Positions 32,540 to 42,107 of a DNA stretch of 64,000 nt are shown piece by piece; position 1 is the first letter of the stretch; each line of letters starts with the position of its first letter. A program made the translations under genes and the position numbers. The notes under the pieces were generated by a model. That model saw only the letters and a list, made by a program, of their open reading frames with translations. It had not been told where the DNA came from and did not search any database. Source of the DNA: Adiantum capillus-veneris (lineage: Eukaryota; Streptophyta; Polypodiopsida; Polypodiales; Pteridaceae). The stretch lies in the NCBI GenBank assembly GCA_014529385.2, contig CM043963.1, positions 108,382,412 to 108,446,411 of the forward strand. Reading direction: 5' to 3'.

Positions 32540-33168
32540 CTGAAAAGACTCCCAGTGCACAAAAGCCTGAAAATACACAAAAGGATGACCGCATAGTATT
32601 GAACACAACCGATCAGGAGATAGAGAGTTTTCATCCAGTCATACAGAGGATTTACGGAAAAGATGAGGATTACAATGAATTTTGGAAACAAGTGAGAGAG
32701 GCAAACTTTGCAAACGAGCTAAGTTGCCAAGCTAATCAGACAAATTGGGAAAAGGACATCAGGAATCCTCCCATAGTGGAATTTGAGGCAGGATCTCAAG
32801 TGGACTTGGATCTGCAATCTTACTGGGAAGATGGGGGCTCTGTTAGAACAATGGAGAGCAAACCTCATTCACTGAAAACCTTACCTTCATACTTAGGAGA
32901 GTATGAAGCAAAATCCGAGATTAGAGCACTTCCCTCACGAAAAATCTCATCAGAAAAAGTCATGGACTCGCAAGGATTGATAGAGATTTTGTCAACACCA
33001 GTGACATGCACTATCACTCTAGCTGAGCTTTTGAGGCTAAGACCAAATATGTGGACCACTGTAGGAAAATGCTTGGAGAAATTCGGGATAAAAGATCCAA
33101 CATCGAGATTGCAAGAGAGCATAGAGGAGCTGAACAGCCACAAAAGAACGCTAAGCCTGCACCCTTAA
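32431..33168 (+). CDS. Gag-protease linker of element 3
   Basis: Continues Gag in the +2 frame. In element 2 the same stretch is one frame with gag (17681-16581), so the shift here is a lesion near 32500. Conserved blocks: DYNEFWKQVREANF, HSLKTLPSYLGEYEAKS, STPVTCTITLAELLRLRPNM. No known domain. At about 33140 the reading shifts again into the protease frame. Confidence 0.6.
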   Translation: MPENDRDCTSLIRTTKRNNELWKENPIQQETIVSRVAEKTPSAQKPENTQKDDRIVLNTTDQEIESFHPVIQRIYGKDEDYNEFWKQVREANFANELSCQANQTNWEKDIRNPPIVEFEAGSQVDLDLQSYWEDGGSVRTMESKPHSLKTLPSYLGEYEAKSEIRALPSRKISSEKVMDSQGLIEILSTPVTCTITLAELLRLRPNMWTTVGKCLEKFGIKDPTSRLQESIEELNSHKRTLSLHP

Positions 33169-34061
33169 ACAAGGTCGGAGAGTATTGCGAAGGTGAAGAG
33201 GGGAATACAACCTTACCAGTTGATTTCCAAGGAGTGAAGACGATGGCAATACTAGACAGCGGAGCTGGGGTAGCCATTGCTACAAAAGAAATCTGGAAAA
33301 AATGGGGGAAATCAGCAATAAGGAAGACTAGGTTGAAACTCCAATTAGCAGATGGACACATGGAGAAACCTATGGGGTTATTAGAGAAAGTTGTAGTGAC
33401 TTGTTGCGGCATTGAATACGAACATACTTTTGCTATTGTCGATTTTGCCAAGGAGAATAACTATGATATCATATTGGGAAGACCATTCATGAGACAGTTG
33501 AAAATGGTCCAAGATTGGGGCTACGATCACATATACTTGAGAAATATGGAAACCACTACACGTGTGAACCTGAAAGACCATAGCTACAAAGATGTGAACC
33601 GAACACCGGTAGAGGAGTTTGATTCAGCTACTTTGGCGGGATCCGAATTTCCAGCTTGGTTAGGTAAACCCAAGGAGTTATGGATGTGTGGAGCTTCGAA
33701 ATGTGGAAGTCTGAAACGAGAAGAATGTGTTTTAGAAAGGGCTATCGAAGACGAAACTTATGTAAGAGAACCCTTTCCAGAGGACACGTTTGAACCATTA
33801 GAATGGACACACATTCTAGCAACCCTAGATGTTTGTGCAATTCCGGATGGTCCCACAACGAAATTTTGCGACAAGGACGGGTACGACGTGGTTCCGTATT
33901 TCATGTTGAGAACTGTACTCGAAAAAGAAACTGAAAAGAACGATACACTGGAAAAGGAAGATGAAGAAGAGGTGTTTCACGACATTCCCAATCATCCAGA
34001 GTGGGAAATGAAGCAGACAACGAGTCAACGGACAATTCAAGCGGAAACGAAGAAACTATAA
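33051..34061 (+). CDS. First (normal) protease of element 3
   Basis: Order: VGEYCEGEEGNTTLPVDF, active site MAILDSGAGVAIATKEIW (about residues 64-81), LQLADGHMEKPMGLLEKVVV, NYDIILGRPFMRQLKM (flap to ILG motif). Then a conserved extension: TTRVNLKDHSYKDVNRTPVE, MCGASKCGSLKREECVLE, KFCDKDGYDVVPYFMLR. The extension, about 180 residues, is shared with element 2 and has no domain I know. The retropepsin matures Gag-Pol. The real N-terminus is read through from the previous frame. Confidence 0.75.
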   Translation: MDHCRKMLGEIRDKRSNIEIAREHRGAEQPQKNAKPAPLNKVGEYCEGEEGNTTLPVDFQGVKTMAILDSGAGVAIATKEIWKKWGKSAIRKTRLKLQLADGHMEKPMGLLEKVVVTCCGIEYEHTFAIVDFAKENNYDIILGRPFMRQLKMVQDWGYDHIYLRNMETTTRVNLKDHSYKDVNRTPVEEFDSATLAGSEFPAWLGKPKELWMCGASKCGSLKREECVLERAIEDETYVREPFPEDTFEPLEWTHILATLDVCAIPDGPTTKFCDKDGYDVVPYFMLRTVLEKETEKNDTLEKEDEEEVFHDIPNHPEWEMKQTTSQRTIQAETKKL

Positions 34062-34963
34062 CGGATGTCCGATTTTATGATTTTCCGAACCAAACTAAAC
34101 AACGCCAGAAACACTGTAGAGCAAAGAAAAAAACAAAAGGGGTTAGAACCAATCCGATGCCTAGAATAAGAGGAAAAAATCAATTCCTAATGCTAGTAAA
34201 GGCTGAAGATTGTGTTAAGGATAAGATTTTTAGAAGAATGAGAGGCAGTGATCAAAAGAGCTTACGAAAAGACAAAAGAGGCTCAAGAAATCAAGTTCAA
34301 AAGAATGGAACGAAAACTGAAACAGAAAAATCAGAAAAGAACAAGCACAACAGAGAATACACGGAGTCCAAGTTAGAACGTAGAAACAAGTACAGAGAGC
34401 TCAAGAAAAATCTGAAGGAAGTTTGGACGACAGAAATTGAGAGTGGAGAGGACGAAAACGTCAAAATCAAGGAAAACATGGATGTTCCCTCTCACTATAG
34501 GAAATTCACAATAGAGGATAGGAAGGTGATATTAACCCCACCTATTCGAGAGAGGAAGGAGAACGAATCTTATGACGGACCGGAGGATGCAAAAAAAGTT
34601 GATTTAGCAGCTCCAGGTGAGACGCCTAGACCGGTGTACATAGCCACAGATTTGTCTCCAAGCGAGGAAGAGAGACTTTTGAGTCTTCTCAGAGAGTACA
34701 GGGATGTGTTTGCATGGTCTTATAAGGACTTAAAGGGAGTTGACCCATCGATATGCCAACACTCAATCCCACTGAAACAAGACGCAAAGCCTAGCAGACA
34801 GAGACCATACACATATAATGATACTTTTGCTAAGCGAATCAAGGAAGAGATAGATAAGCTAATGGAAGCTGAATTCATATACGAGATTGAACACACTGAT
34901 TGGGTATCTCCGATTGTGGTAGTACCTAAGAAGAACGGAAAACTCCGGTGTGTGTCAACTTAA
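34001..34963 (+). CDS. Basic linker and start of reverse transcriptase, element 3
   Basis: The first part is very rich in Lys/Arg/Glu (to about 34480). Then YDGPEDAKKVDLAAPGETPR, LLREYRDVFAWSYKDLKGVD, HSIPLKQDAKPSRQRPYTYN and DWVSPIVVVPKKNGKLR, the standard N-terminus of gypsy RT. The frame is lost at about 34950, just after KKNGKLR, where the expected VCVNLKKVN is only reached in another frame. Confidence 0.75.
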   Translation: MGNEADNESTDNSSGNEETITDVRFYDFPNQTKQRQKHCRAKKKTKGVRTNPMPRIRGKNQFLMLVKAEDCVKDKIFRRMRGSDQKSLRKDKRGSRNQVQKNGTKTETEKSEKNKHNREYTESKLERRNKYRELKKNLKEVWTTEIESGEDENVKIKENMDVPSHYRKFTIEDRKVILTPPIRERKENESYDGPEDAKKVDLAAPGETPRPVYIATDLSPSEEERLLSLLREYRDVFAWSYKDLKGVDPSICQHSIPLKQDAKPSRQRPYTYNDTFAKRIKEEIDKLMEAEFIYEIEHTDWVSPIVVVPKKNGKLRCVST

Positions 34964-35255
34964 AGAAAGTGAATGCTGCAACAATCAGGACAATTATCCC
35001 CTGCCGATAACTGATCATGTTCTAGAGCGTGTATCAGGGAAAACAGCATACTCCTTTCTTGATGGTTTTTCAGGATATAACCAGCTAGCCATAGCACTGG
35101 AAGATCAACATAAAAGCTTTTGCAACGGAGTGGGGAATTTATGCTTATCGGGTTATGCCTTTTGGTCTAACCAATGCTCCCGCAACCTTCCAGAGGCTGA
35201 TGACGCATGCTTTCAAAGAATACTTAAGGTTGTTTCTCGAAATATACATGGATGA
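34950..35255 (+). pseudogene. Middle of reverse transcriptase, element 3, shifted frame
   Basis: DNYPLPITDHVLERVSGKTA and FLDGFSGYNQLAIALEDQHK carry the first catalytic aspartate region of RT (FLDG). The useful reading runs to about 35125 and then moves to the frame beginning MPFGLTNAPATFQRL at 35155. Two one-base-type shifts within 180 bp inactivate this RT unless they are assembly errors. Confidence 0.7.
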
Positions 35256-38200
35256 CTTATGTGTACATTCTCTACTGAGAGATGAGCATCTAGAACACCT
35301 AAGAAAAGTATTTGAGAAATGTAGGACATATCGCATTTGTCTCAATCCTGAGAAATGTGTGTTTATGGTCCGACAGGGCAGAATTCTGGGACATATTGTC
35401 TCACAAAACGGAATATCCACGGATTTAGAGAAGATAAAAGTTATAGTGGATATGCTTAGACCAACCAATGCGAAACAAGTACAGAGCTTTATGGGACATT
35501 GTGGATATTATAGACGATTCATTTACATGTACGCTATAATAGGCCAACCACTTTACAGGCTAATAGTGAACTTTGAATGGACAGAGGAGTGTGAGGAATC
35601 GTTCAAGAAATTGAAAGAGGCACTCATTATTGCTCCAGTCTTGAAATCACCAGATTGGGAGAAGATATTCCATGTGCATATGGATGCTTCGGCATATGCA
35701 ATAGGATGTATTCTGGCTCAGCCAGAAGAAGGAAACATGGATTTTTCTATCTGTTACGCCAGTCGACAGCTCAACAATGCAGAGAAGAATTACACCACAA
35801 CAGAGCGAGAAGGATTAGGAATGATCTATGCTGTGAAGAAATTTCGGCATTATCTTCTAGCCAACAAGTTTGTTTTTTTTACGGATCACCAAGCCTTGCT
35901 CTATCTAGTGAATAAACCATGCAATACCGGGAGAATAGTGAGATGGTTCATTATCTTACTGGAATTCGACTTCACGGTAGTAGTAAAGAAAGGAAAAACA
36001 CATCTTAGAGCTGATCATCTTTCGCGATTGACGAATGGAGAAGACCCTATAGGAGTAGATGACGACATGCCAGACGCGTACTTGTTCAACATAGAAATGA
36101 TACCGAGGTGGTCTCAAAATGTCGTTAACCTATTAACCTATGGAGGAGAGTTCGATAGAAGAGAATACAACCTGAAACATATTGCTATTCAGCAATCCAA
36201 GAATCTTCAATTGGTTGCAGGAAGGTTGTATCAATTGGGAAATGATCATGTTTTACGACTATGCATCAATCCTGAGGAATATAGTATATATCTGCGCGAA
36301 GCACATGTTCAGGAATGTGCATTTCATTGTTCAAGAAGGAACACATATAGGAATTTGTTACAATTGGGAGTCTATTGGCCAGGAATGAAAGAAAGCGTAC
36401 ATGAATATGTCACTGTATGTATTGTATGTTCATCAAAACCGCCAGCCGAGTATTCGACATTATATCAGATAATGATCGCTCCAGAATGGAGTCAGTATAT
36501 TGTTGAATATCTCACAAATAGAACTTTCCCAGAAGGAACGTCAAAAGCTCGTCAGAAATCTGTAGAGACAGAAGCTAGAGATTACGCTTTAATAGGAGAT
36601 CAACTCTATAAGAGAGGTAAAGACAACCAGCTTAGGATTTGCGCATCAGAGTCTGAGTATGTGATAATCCTGGAGCAAGCTCATGGAGGAGTAGGTGGAG
36701 GCCATTTCTCAGGTGATAAGACACCAAAACTTGTCTTAGCCGCAGGAATATGGTGGCCAACATTACATATGGACGCTGAGGAATACGTTAAAAGGTGTGA
36801 TGACTGTCAGCGGACCAAAGTACCACTTAAAAGAGATGATATGCCGCTTAGACCAATGATGGGGGCAAGAGCTTTTGCAAAATGGGGGATTGATTATGTT
36901 GGACCCATTTCACCTCCTGCATATAAGACTCATGCACAATACATCATTGTGGCTACAGACTATCTAACAAAGTGGGTCGAAGCAAAGGCAACTCAAAAAG
37001 CAGATGCCAGGACCACGGCACAATTTCTGTATGAATACGTCTTTGTACGATATGGATTGCCAATAGAAATTGTGAGTGATCGAGGCACACATTTCATAAA
37101 TGAAGTGATAGAGATCCTTCTAGATGAATTCATGGTAATCCATAGGAAATCAGCCCCGTATCATCCACAAGCAAACGGACAAGCTGAAGCAACAAACAAA
37201 ACCATATGCACGGTCCTTACGAAGATTGTATCTGAGTCGAGAACTGACTGGGACCAGAAGTTGCATTCAACATTATGGGCATATAGGGTAGCATATAAAA
37301 CATCAATAGGAACGACCCCATATAACATGGTTTTTGGGCTAAATGCTATCTTACCAATAGAATTCTTGATTTCAACATTAAGGGTGTCTAAGGATCTAGA
37401 GTGGACAGGACACGAGCTCTCTGATAGAATAGATGACCTGGAAAAGCTAGACGAGCTTCGCCTAAAAGCAGTAGCTTCTATCTACTCTCAAAAAAGACGA
37501 CAAAAGGAATTTTTTGATAAGCATGTGCGGACTAAAGAGTTTAAAGTTGGGGACTATGTCCTAGTTTACACTCTGAAACAGCATGCTAAGAAGCTTAAAA
37601 AGCGAGGGATGGGACCTCTGGTGATTAAAGATCTATCACCAAGTGGAGCCGTCAAGCTTGCTACATTAGACGGAGAAGAAATGCCCAATTGGATTAGTGG
37701 ATGCAGAGTGAAAAAGTATCTGTGGCCCCTAACACAAGACATGCTTCTCAAAATACATCAAGAAAAGCTGCGTGTCCAGAAAAAGAAAAAGATTGAGGAG
37801 GAAGCGCAAGCCGAGGCGAAGGAAAGAATGGAGAAAAGAAGACTACTGCGTCAGAAACAGCGCAATGAAGGAGCCATACGAATAAACGCAGTCAGTATAA
37901 CAGAAATGGATAATGACAAAGAAGAACCCATCATTGAATGCAAAGTAGGAACCAACCAAATCAAAGCCAGAGCACTATTGGATTCAGGAGCTCAAGCTAA
38001 CCTACTTTCACTCAGTTTGTATAGACAATTGACAAATGACACGAAATTACAAACTGCCAAGCAAGAGTTAAAAAGTTACTCTGAGAACTCAATCAAAACT
38101 GTCGGATGCACAATTTTACATATACAGATTAACCAGTATGTGTATCCTCATATGTTTTACGTGGTTGAAGACCAAGCTACACAACATCCATTATTGCTAG

Positions 38201-38466
38201 GACAACCATGGCAGAAGCAATACAATGCAATGATTGACTGGAGTTCTAAATCAGTGCTTATCAAATACGAAGGTGAAAGTCAATCAGTTAAGTTCACCAA
38301 AGGAGCAGAGCCAACTCCAAAGGACGAATCCAAAGACAAAGATAAACAACAACCAGGAGCTACAAAGCAGCTACAAGCGGAAAAAACAAAGAAAAACAAA
38401 AATTATATTACAAGGGCAGTGTTTTACATGATTTTGCAATTTTTTATGTTTGATTGCGGATATTGA
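35155..38466 (+). CDS. RT palm, RNase H, integrase with two zinc fingers, second protease (element 3)
   Basis: One open frame of 1,103 codons. RT: FGLTNAPATF, YMDD at residues 31-34. RNase H: FHVHMDASAYAIGC (about 172-185), TEREGLGMIYAVKKF, TDHQALL, then KTHLRADHLSR. Integrase: a first zinc finger HX6HX30CX2C (residues about 383-424), a second with identical spacing (about 509-550), and a DD35E core (LTKWVEAK; VSDRGTHFINEV with D near 641; E near 677 in GQAEATNK). The C-terminal part has VGDYVLVYTLKQ and SPSGAVKLATLDG. Then a second retropepsin-like domain, ALLDSGAQANLLS (about 939) to LLLGQPWQ (about 1013). The end is Lys-rich. The doubled finger and the trailing protease are atypical for gypsy pol. 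Confidence 0.88.
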   Translation: MPFGLTNAPATFQRLMTHAFKEYLRLFLEIYMDDLCVHSLLRDEHLEHLRKVFEKCRTYRICLNPEKCVFMVRQGRILGHIVSQNGISTDLEKIKVIVDMLRPTNAKQVQSFMGHCGYYRRFIYMYAIIGQPLYRLIVNFEWTEECEESFKKLKEALIIAPVLKSPDWEKIFHVHMDASAYAIGCILAQPEEGNMDFSICYASRQLNNAEKNYTTTEREGLGMIYAVKKFRHYLLANKFVFFTDHQALLYLVNKPCNTGRIVRWFIILLEFDFTVVVKKGKTHLRADHLSRLTNGEDPIGVDDDMPDAYLFNIEMIPRWSQNVVNLLTYGGEFDRREYNLKHIAIQQSKNLQLVAGRLYQLGNDHVLRLCINPEEYSIYLREAHVQECAFHCSRRNTYRNLLQLGVYWPGMKESVHEYVTVCIVCSSKPPAEYSTLYQIMIAPEWSQYIVEYLTNRTFPEGTSKARQKSVETEARDYALIGDQLYKRGKDNQLRICASESEYVIILEQAHGGVGGGHFSGDKTPKLVLAAGIWWPTLHMDAEEYVKRCDDCQRTKVPLKRDDMPLRPMMGARAFAKWGIDYVGPISPPAYKTHAQYIIVATDYLTKWVEAKATQKADARTTAQFLYEYVFVRYGLPIEIVSDRGTHFINEVIEILLDEFMVIHRKSAPYHPQANGQAEATNKTICTVLTKIVSESRTDWDQKLHSTLWAYRVAYKTSIGTTPYNMVFGLNAILPIEFLISTLRVSKDLEWTGHELSDRIDDLEKLDELRLKAVASIYSQKRRQKEFFDKHVRTKEFKVGDYVLVYTLKQHAKKLKKRGMGPLVIKDLSPSGAVKLATLDGEEMPNWISGCRVKKYLWPLTQDMLLKIHQEKLRVQKKKKIEEEAQAEAKERMEKRRLLRQKQRNEGAIRINAVSITEMDNDKEEPIIECKVGTNQIKARALLDSGAQANLLSLSLYRQLTNDTKLQTAKQELKSYSENSIKTVGCTILHIQINQYVYPHMFYVVEDQATQHPLLLGQPWQKQYNAMIDWSSKSVLIKYEGESQSVKFTKGAEPTPKDESKDKDKQQPGATKQLQAEKTKKNKNYITRAVFYMILQFFMFDCGY

Positions 38467-38474
38467 TAATATTT

Positions 38475-38489
38475 ATGCCCTTATATACC
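38475..38489 (+). promoter_or_regulatory. TATA-like motif after pol, element 3
   Basis: ATGCCCTTATATACC lies about 10 bp past the pol stop. The matching TGCCCTTATATA occurs at the equivalent place in element 2 (14482-14500, minus). It is a candidate internal promoter for extra ORFs A and B, about 2.6 kb downstream. Confidence 0.45.
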
Positions 38490-39950
38490 TTGTTTTGCAA
38501 CAAGAAGAGATCAAATGATGAATTTGGGTCTCTAGATGTGTAAATATCACTAAATAAGAGTGTTTTTGGAGCTAAAAAGTGAAAAAAAGTGGTAATCCAA
38601 GTCCAGAAATCACAAAGAAGTGTATATTCATATCCACAGGGTTACCAGCTATTTATTGTGTATGTTTGGAATTTTTTGGCTTCAATTTGCTATTTTCCTT
38701 TATTTTTTATGATTTTCTTAATAAAAATAAAAGAAAAATAAAAAAGCAGGTGAAATGAGATCGGAAAAAAGAAAAGAATAGACGGTGATGATCCTAATGA
38801 CAAGGGCAACCCATGGTAAAAATGGGGTACAATTCTGAAAAATTGCGGAAAGCCCGAAAGGACAGAATTTTGGCAAAGTGGACAGATTTCTCAGAAACAG
38901 GTCAAACGGAGTCCAAATTGAGAAATTTCAAATCCTAAAGTGCATTTCACGACGAGATAGGAGCACATGGCAAATTTGGTAACAAGTGATCCGGGAAGCC
39001 CGAAGTTAAGTATTTTTCACTTCACTATCAAGCTCATTTCCACTATTACCTTCTTGGAGAGAGCAAAGAGCACACAGGAGCATCCGACCTTCTACCGCCT
39101 TCTACGACTGCTACGAGAGCTCAGAGGACACCAGACATGAGAGGTAGACTCGTTGCCATAAGCTTTTGATGCTTATCGTTAACTTTTGTCGCGAAAACTC
39201 ACCAAAACCAAGAAACAAGAGCAGACGGGGAATGGGGAGGAACGCTAGGTAGGGGCACAACCGCCTAACCAAACCTTGCAAGAACTTAGAGGTGGGTTAC
39301 CCTAGTATAGGAGATGAGTTTCTAGCACTCAAAGCTCGAGAAAGAACGACTGGAAAAACCCTAGGTCGACAGAGCCTGCAAGAGGCAAACAGGAAAAAGT
39401 AGTCGAAACGACACAAAACTTCTCAGGAAGCTTAACAACATCGAGGGCAATGCAACCATGGAGTATCTCCGGGTTTGGATCACCAAAAGTAGGTCGGAAC
39501 AACCGATTCGGCGGCGGACACACAAAGCGTCATTTTGGCATAACGGCTAAAATTGACGACCAAATGACATGAAACTTCACAAGCAGCTTCAAATATACAT
39601 GGATGACTTATGTTTGCAAGCAAAACCCAAAAGAAAGCTGATTCACTTACCGATGGTGAAAAAGACGCTTTCGGGCAACCAAATGGAGAAAGATGGAGAA
39701 CGGGGAGCCAAAGTCAAGTTCAACCAAATAGGTGGCTTCACAACATATCCAATGAGCTGGAAATGCAACTCTCGAGAAGAAAAGTTGAAGAAATTCAACT
39801 CCAAGGCAAAAAGACGACTTCGGAGACTGAAATGCCTATAAGGGGGCTTTTTAGCTAAACTGATGACTTTTTAAGTTGAAAACTAGTTAGCAGGGCTTAG
39901 GGCACTAGCACAAAGCATTCTTTGCACAAAAAGACCAACATTTCAAGAAA
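38490..39950 (+). other. Untranslated spacer of element 3
   Basis: No convincing gene. The frame at 39569-39841 is a chance frame, but it contains a 23-bp exact copy of the RT catalytic-site DNA (39591-39613 equals 35240-35262). Confidence 0.5.
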
Positions 39951-40942
39951 AGACATCATACGCGTATGATGTCTCACAGCATGATTTTCACATCCATTTC
40001 AACATCCACATGTTAATCACATCCTATGAACCAAGTATCATGAGAATTGGAGTTAGAAAACCCAAGGAAAACCAAAAAGACGCAAAGTCGGCCATAAAAT
40101 TGATTTTTGGTCCTAATTTTGTCAAAATAACTCCAAACTCATTGAAACTTTGTAGGATTGTTGATTAACACATCTACAAGCTATCTGGAACCAAAAAGCA
40201 CCATTTTGACACAAAAGACATCATACGCGTATGATGTCTATTTGCACTTACAGAGCCAAAAATGCTCATTTGTCATCATACATCCATTATATATATCTAA
40301 TACATGCTACATATGAAGTTTGGAACCATTTGGTCAAGTGGATCACCCCATTAGCCCAATTAAGAGAAAATCCTTCATACAAAGCCTATTTTTGTCCCAA
40401 ATCCAACATATTCAAGTCCAAACCAAGATTTGAGTATAAACAGTCCTTCACTAGCACATGGAGAGTCCACAGAACCAATCCCATGAAAAATTGATGAAAA
40501 AGACATCATACGCGTATGATGTCTCCAGAGCCATTTTTAGTCCAAATTCTATCCAAACTTGATAAATCCACTGAATAAGCCTATCTAAAGCCAAAACCAA
40601 GCTTATAGAGAAAATTGGTCCAAAAATGCACTAAAAGACATCATACGCGTATGATGTCTCACTATGTGATTTTGGCACCTCAGGGCTTCAACCACCAAAC
40701 AGAAGTGTTCTACATGCCATTTGAAAGTAATCCACCAAGTTTTACCCAATTTGGATCAAAAAATCCATTTCCCTTTCAAAATTTTTCCAAGAGCCTGAAC
40801 TGGACTGAACTAGCCAAAACTTGACCAAATGGTATCCAAACTCAAATCCAAGCATATGATACTCATGTATACACTATCAGCTACAAGCACAACCAATATG
40901 AAGTCATTTTGACACAAAAGACATCATACGCGTATGATGTCT
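39951..40942. repeat. Downstream cluster of 24-bp palindromes, element 3
   Basis: Five perfect copies at 39951-39974, 40216-40239, 40501-40524, 40636-40659 and 40919-40942: arm AGACATCATA, core CGCG, inverse arm. Start-to-start spacing is 265, 285, 135 and 283 bp. Each follows an A-tract. The cluster ends about 170 bp before extra ORF A. Confidence 0.97.
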
Positions 40943-41108
40943 CCAGCATGATTTTGAGCCCAGTTTGCATATTTTTTCACCTACATTGCATCCTTAGGCC
41001 CTGAATAGCTCATGTTTCAATTTTCAAGTCATTTGAATAGTTAAAAGCTTCATTTCGGCTTTCAGTACTAAAAAGACGTTAACTTCTGTGATTGGAGTTA
41101 CAGGATCC

Positions 41109-42095
41109 ATGGATTCCGCTAAGTCATCGGCAACTAAGAGAAAAAGACCAACCATCAAGGATGCTCTTGCAGAAGCAGAACCTTTTGATATTCCAACAGA
41201 AACCCTCAAGCCAACCAAGACTTGGGTGGAGGAAGCAGTACTAGAAAAAGAGGGAATAAAGATCTACCAGGGGACTTTCAGAGATCCTCAAGGGCAATCG
41301 GTCGATGTACCTATGATCCCACGAGAATTAGTGGATTATAGCAGATCAGAGAACATCAGCAGATACTTGGAAAAGACTGACTTACACAGGTTCTTCACCT
41401 CGAGACCATCAGGTGTAGACACAAGAAGAGTGTATGAGTTGGCAACATCCATTCAGAAGGATGGGAAAGCCACGTTGACAGCCATGGATGGAGAAACAGT
41501 TGAAGTACAGATCACTCCACAGCTCATTGCAGATGCATTGAAGCTGCACAACAAAGGGAGTTCTGTCAGAGAAAGAAGGGAGGCCATAGAGGTCTATGGA
41601 TCAAAGAAACAAAATACAACCTACGGAGATATGGCAGATCAACGAGCGGCAACCCTTTGCCGATTATACAACCAGTTTTTCCATGTGTGCAGTAAAAGAC
41701 CGCAGAAGTATACTACACCACCCCATGCCATTGCGACAACCATCACATGGGCACTGAAGAGAAACATGCCAAAAGAGGTGAATTATGCTCAATACATCCA
41801 CGAGCAAGTAATCGCCATGCACAACCAGAAGCCAAAGTACATAGGAGGAGGAGAAATCCTAACAAGAATAGCTTATGAAGCTATTGGAGCTAGGGATCAA
41901 GGGCCACGGGTTCCCTCCCAGAATGAGTGGCTTAGAGAAGCCGATGAAGAGAAAGAACAGCAAGAAGTATCCAAGAGGGCGTCCACAAGAGCACGCCGAA
42001 AACTAAAAATAGTTTCAGAACCTGAAGAGGCTGTGGACGAGCCGCTCAAGAAGAAAGCGAAGAAGAAGGCTGATCCCAAGCAAACCAAAAGTTAA
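41109..42095 (+). CDS. Extra ORF A of element 3
   Basis: 328 codons from ATG 41109 (MDSAKSSATKRKRPTIKDA; the upstream GTG at 41088 is less likely). The N-terminus has a KRKRP basic patch resembling a nuclear signal. The middle is globular: TRRVYELATSIQKDGKATLT, VEVQITPQLIADALKL, CRLYNQFFHVCSKRPQKYTT, EILTRIAYEAIGARDQ. The C-terminus is Lys/Arg-rich (ARRKLKIV, LKKKAKKKADPKQTK). It is conserved in element 2 (12380-11540). It recalls the putative plant transposon protein domain of Athila-type 3' ORFs; I cannot confirm this without a profile search. ORF B follows in the same frame after TAA and four codons. A DNA- or RNA-binding role is suggested only by the basic ends. Confidence 0.75.
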   Translation: MDSAKSSATKRKRPTIKDALAEAEPFDIPTETLKPTKTWVEEAVLEKEGIKIYQGTFRDPQGQSVDVPMIPRELVDYSRSENISRYLEKTDLHRFFTSRPSGVDTRRVYELATSIQKDGKATLTAMDGETVEVQITPQLIADALKLHNKGSSVRERREAIEVYGSKKQNTTYGDMADQRAATLCRLYNQFFHVCSKRPQKYTTPPHAIATTITWALKRNMPKEVNYAQYIHEQVIAMHNQKPKYIGGGEILTRIAYEAIGARDQGPRVPSQNEWLREADEEKEQQEVSKRASTRARRKLKIVSEPEEAVDEPLKKKAKKKADPKQTKS

Positions 42096-42107
42096 AAAGC
42101 CGCAAGA

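Noticed and set aside
39569-39841. Frame reading IYMDDLC in the element 3 spacer as a second RT
   Set aside because: Only 23 bp match RT; neighbouring residues have no RT motifs.
39951-40942. Palindrome cluster as a CRISPR array
   Set aside because: Spacers are 100-260 bp and irregular, repeats are fully palindromic, and the setting is a plant retrotransposon. No cas genes.
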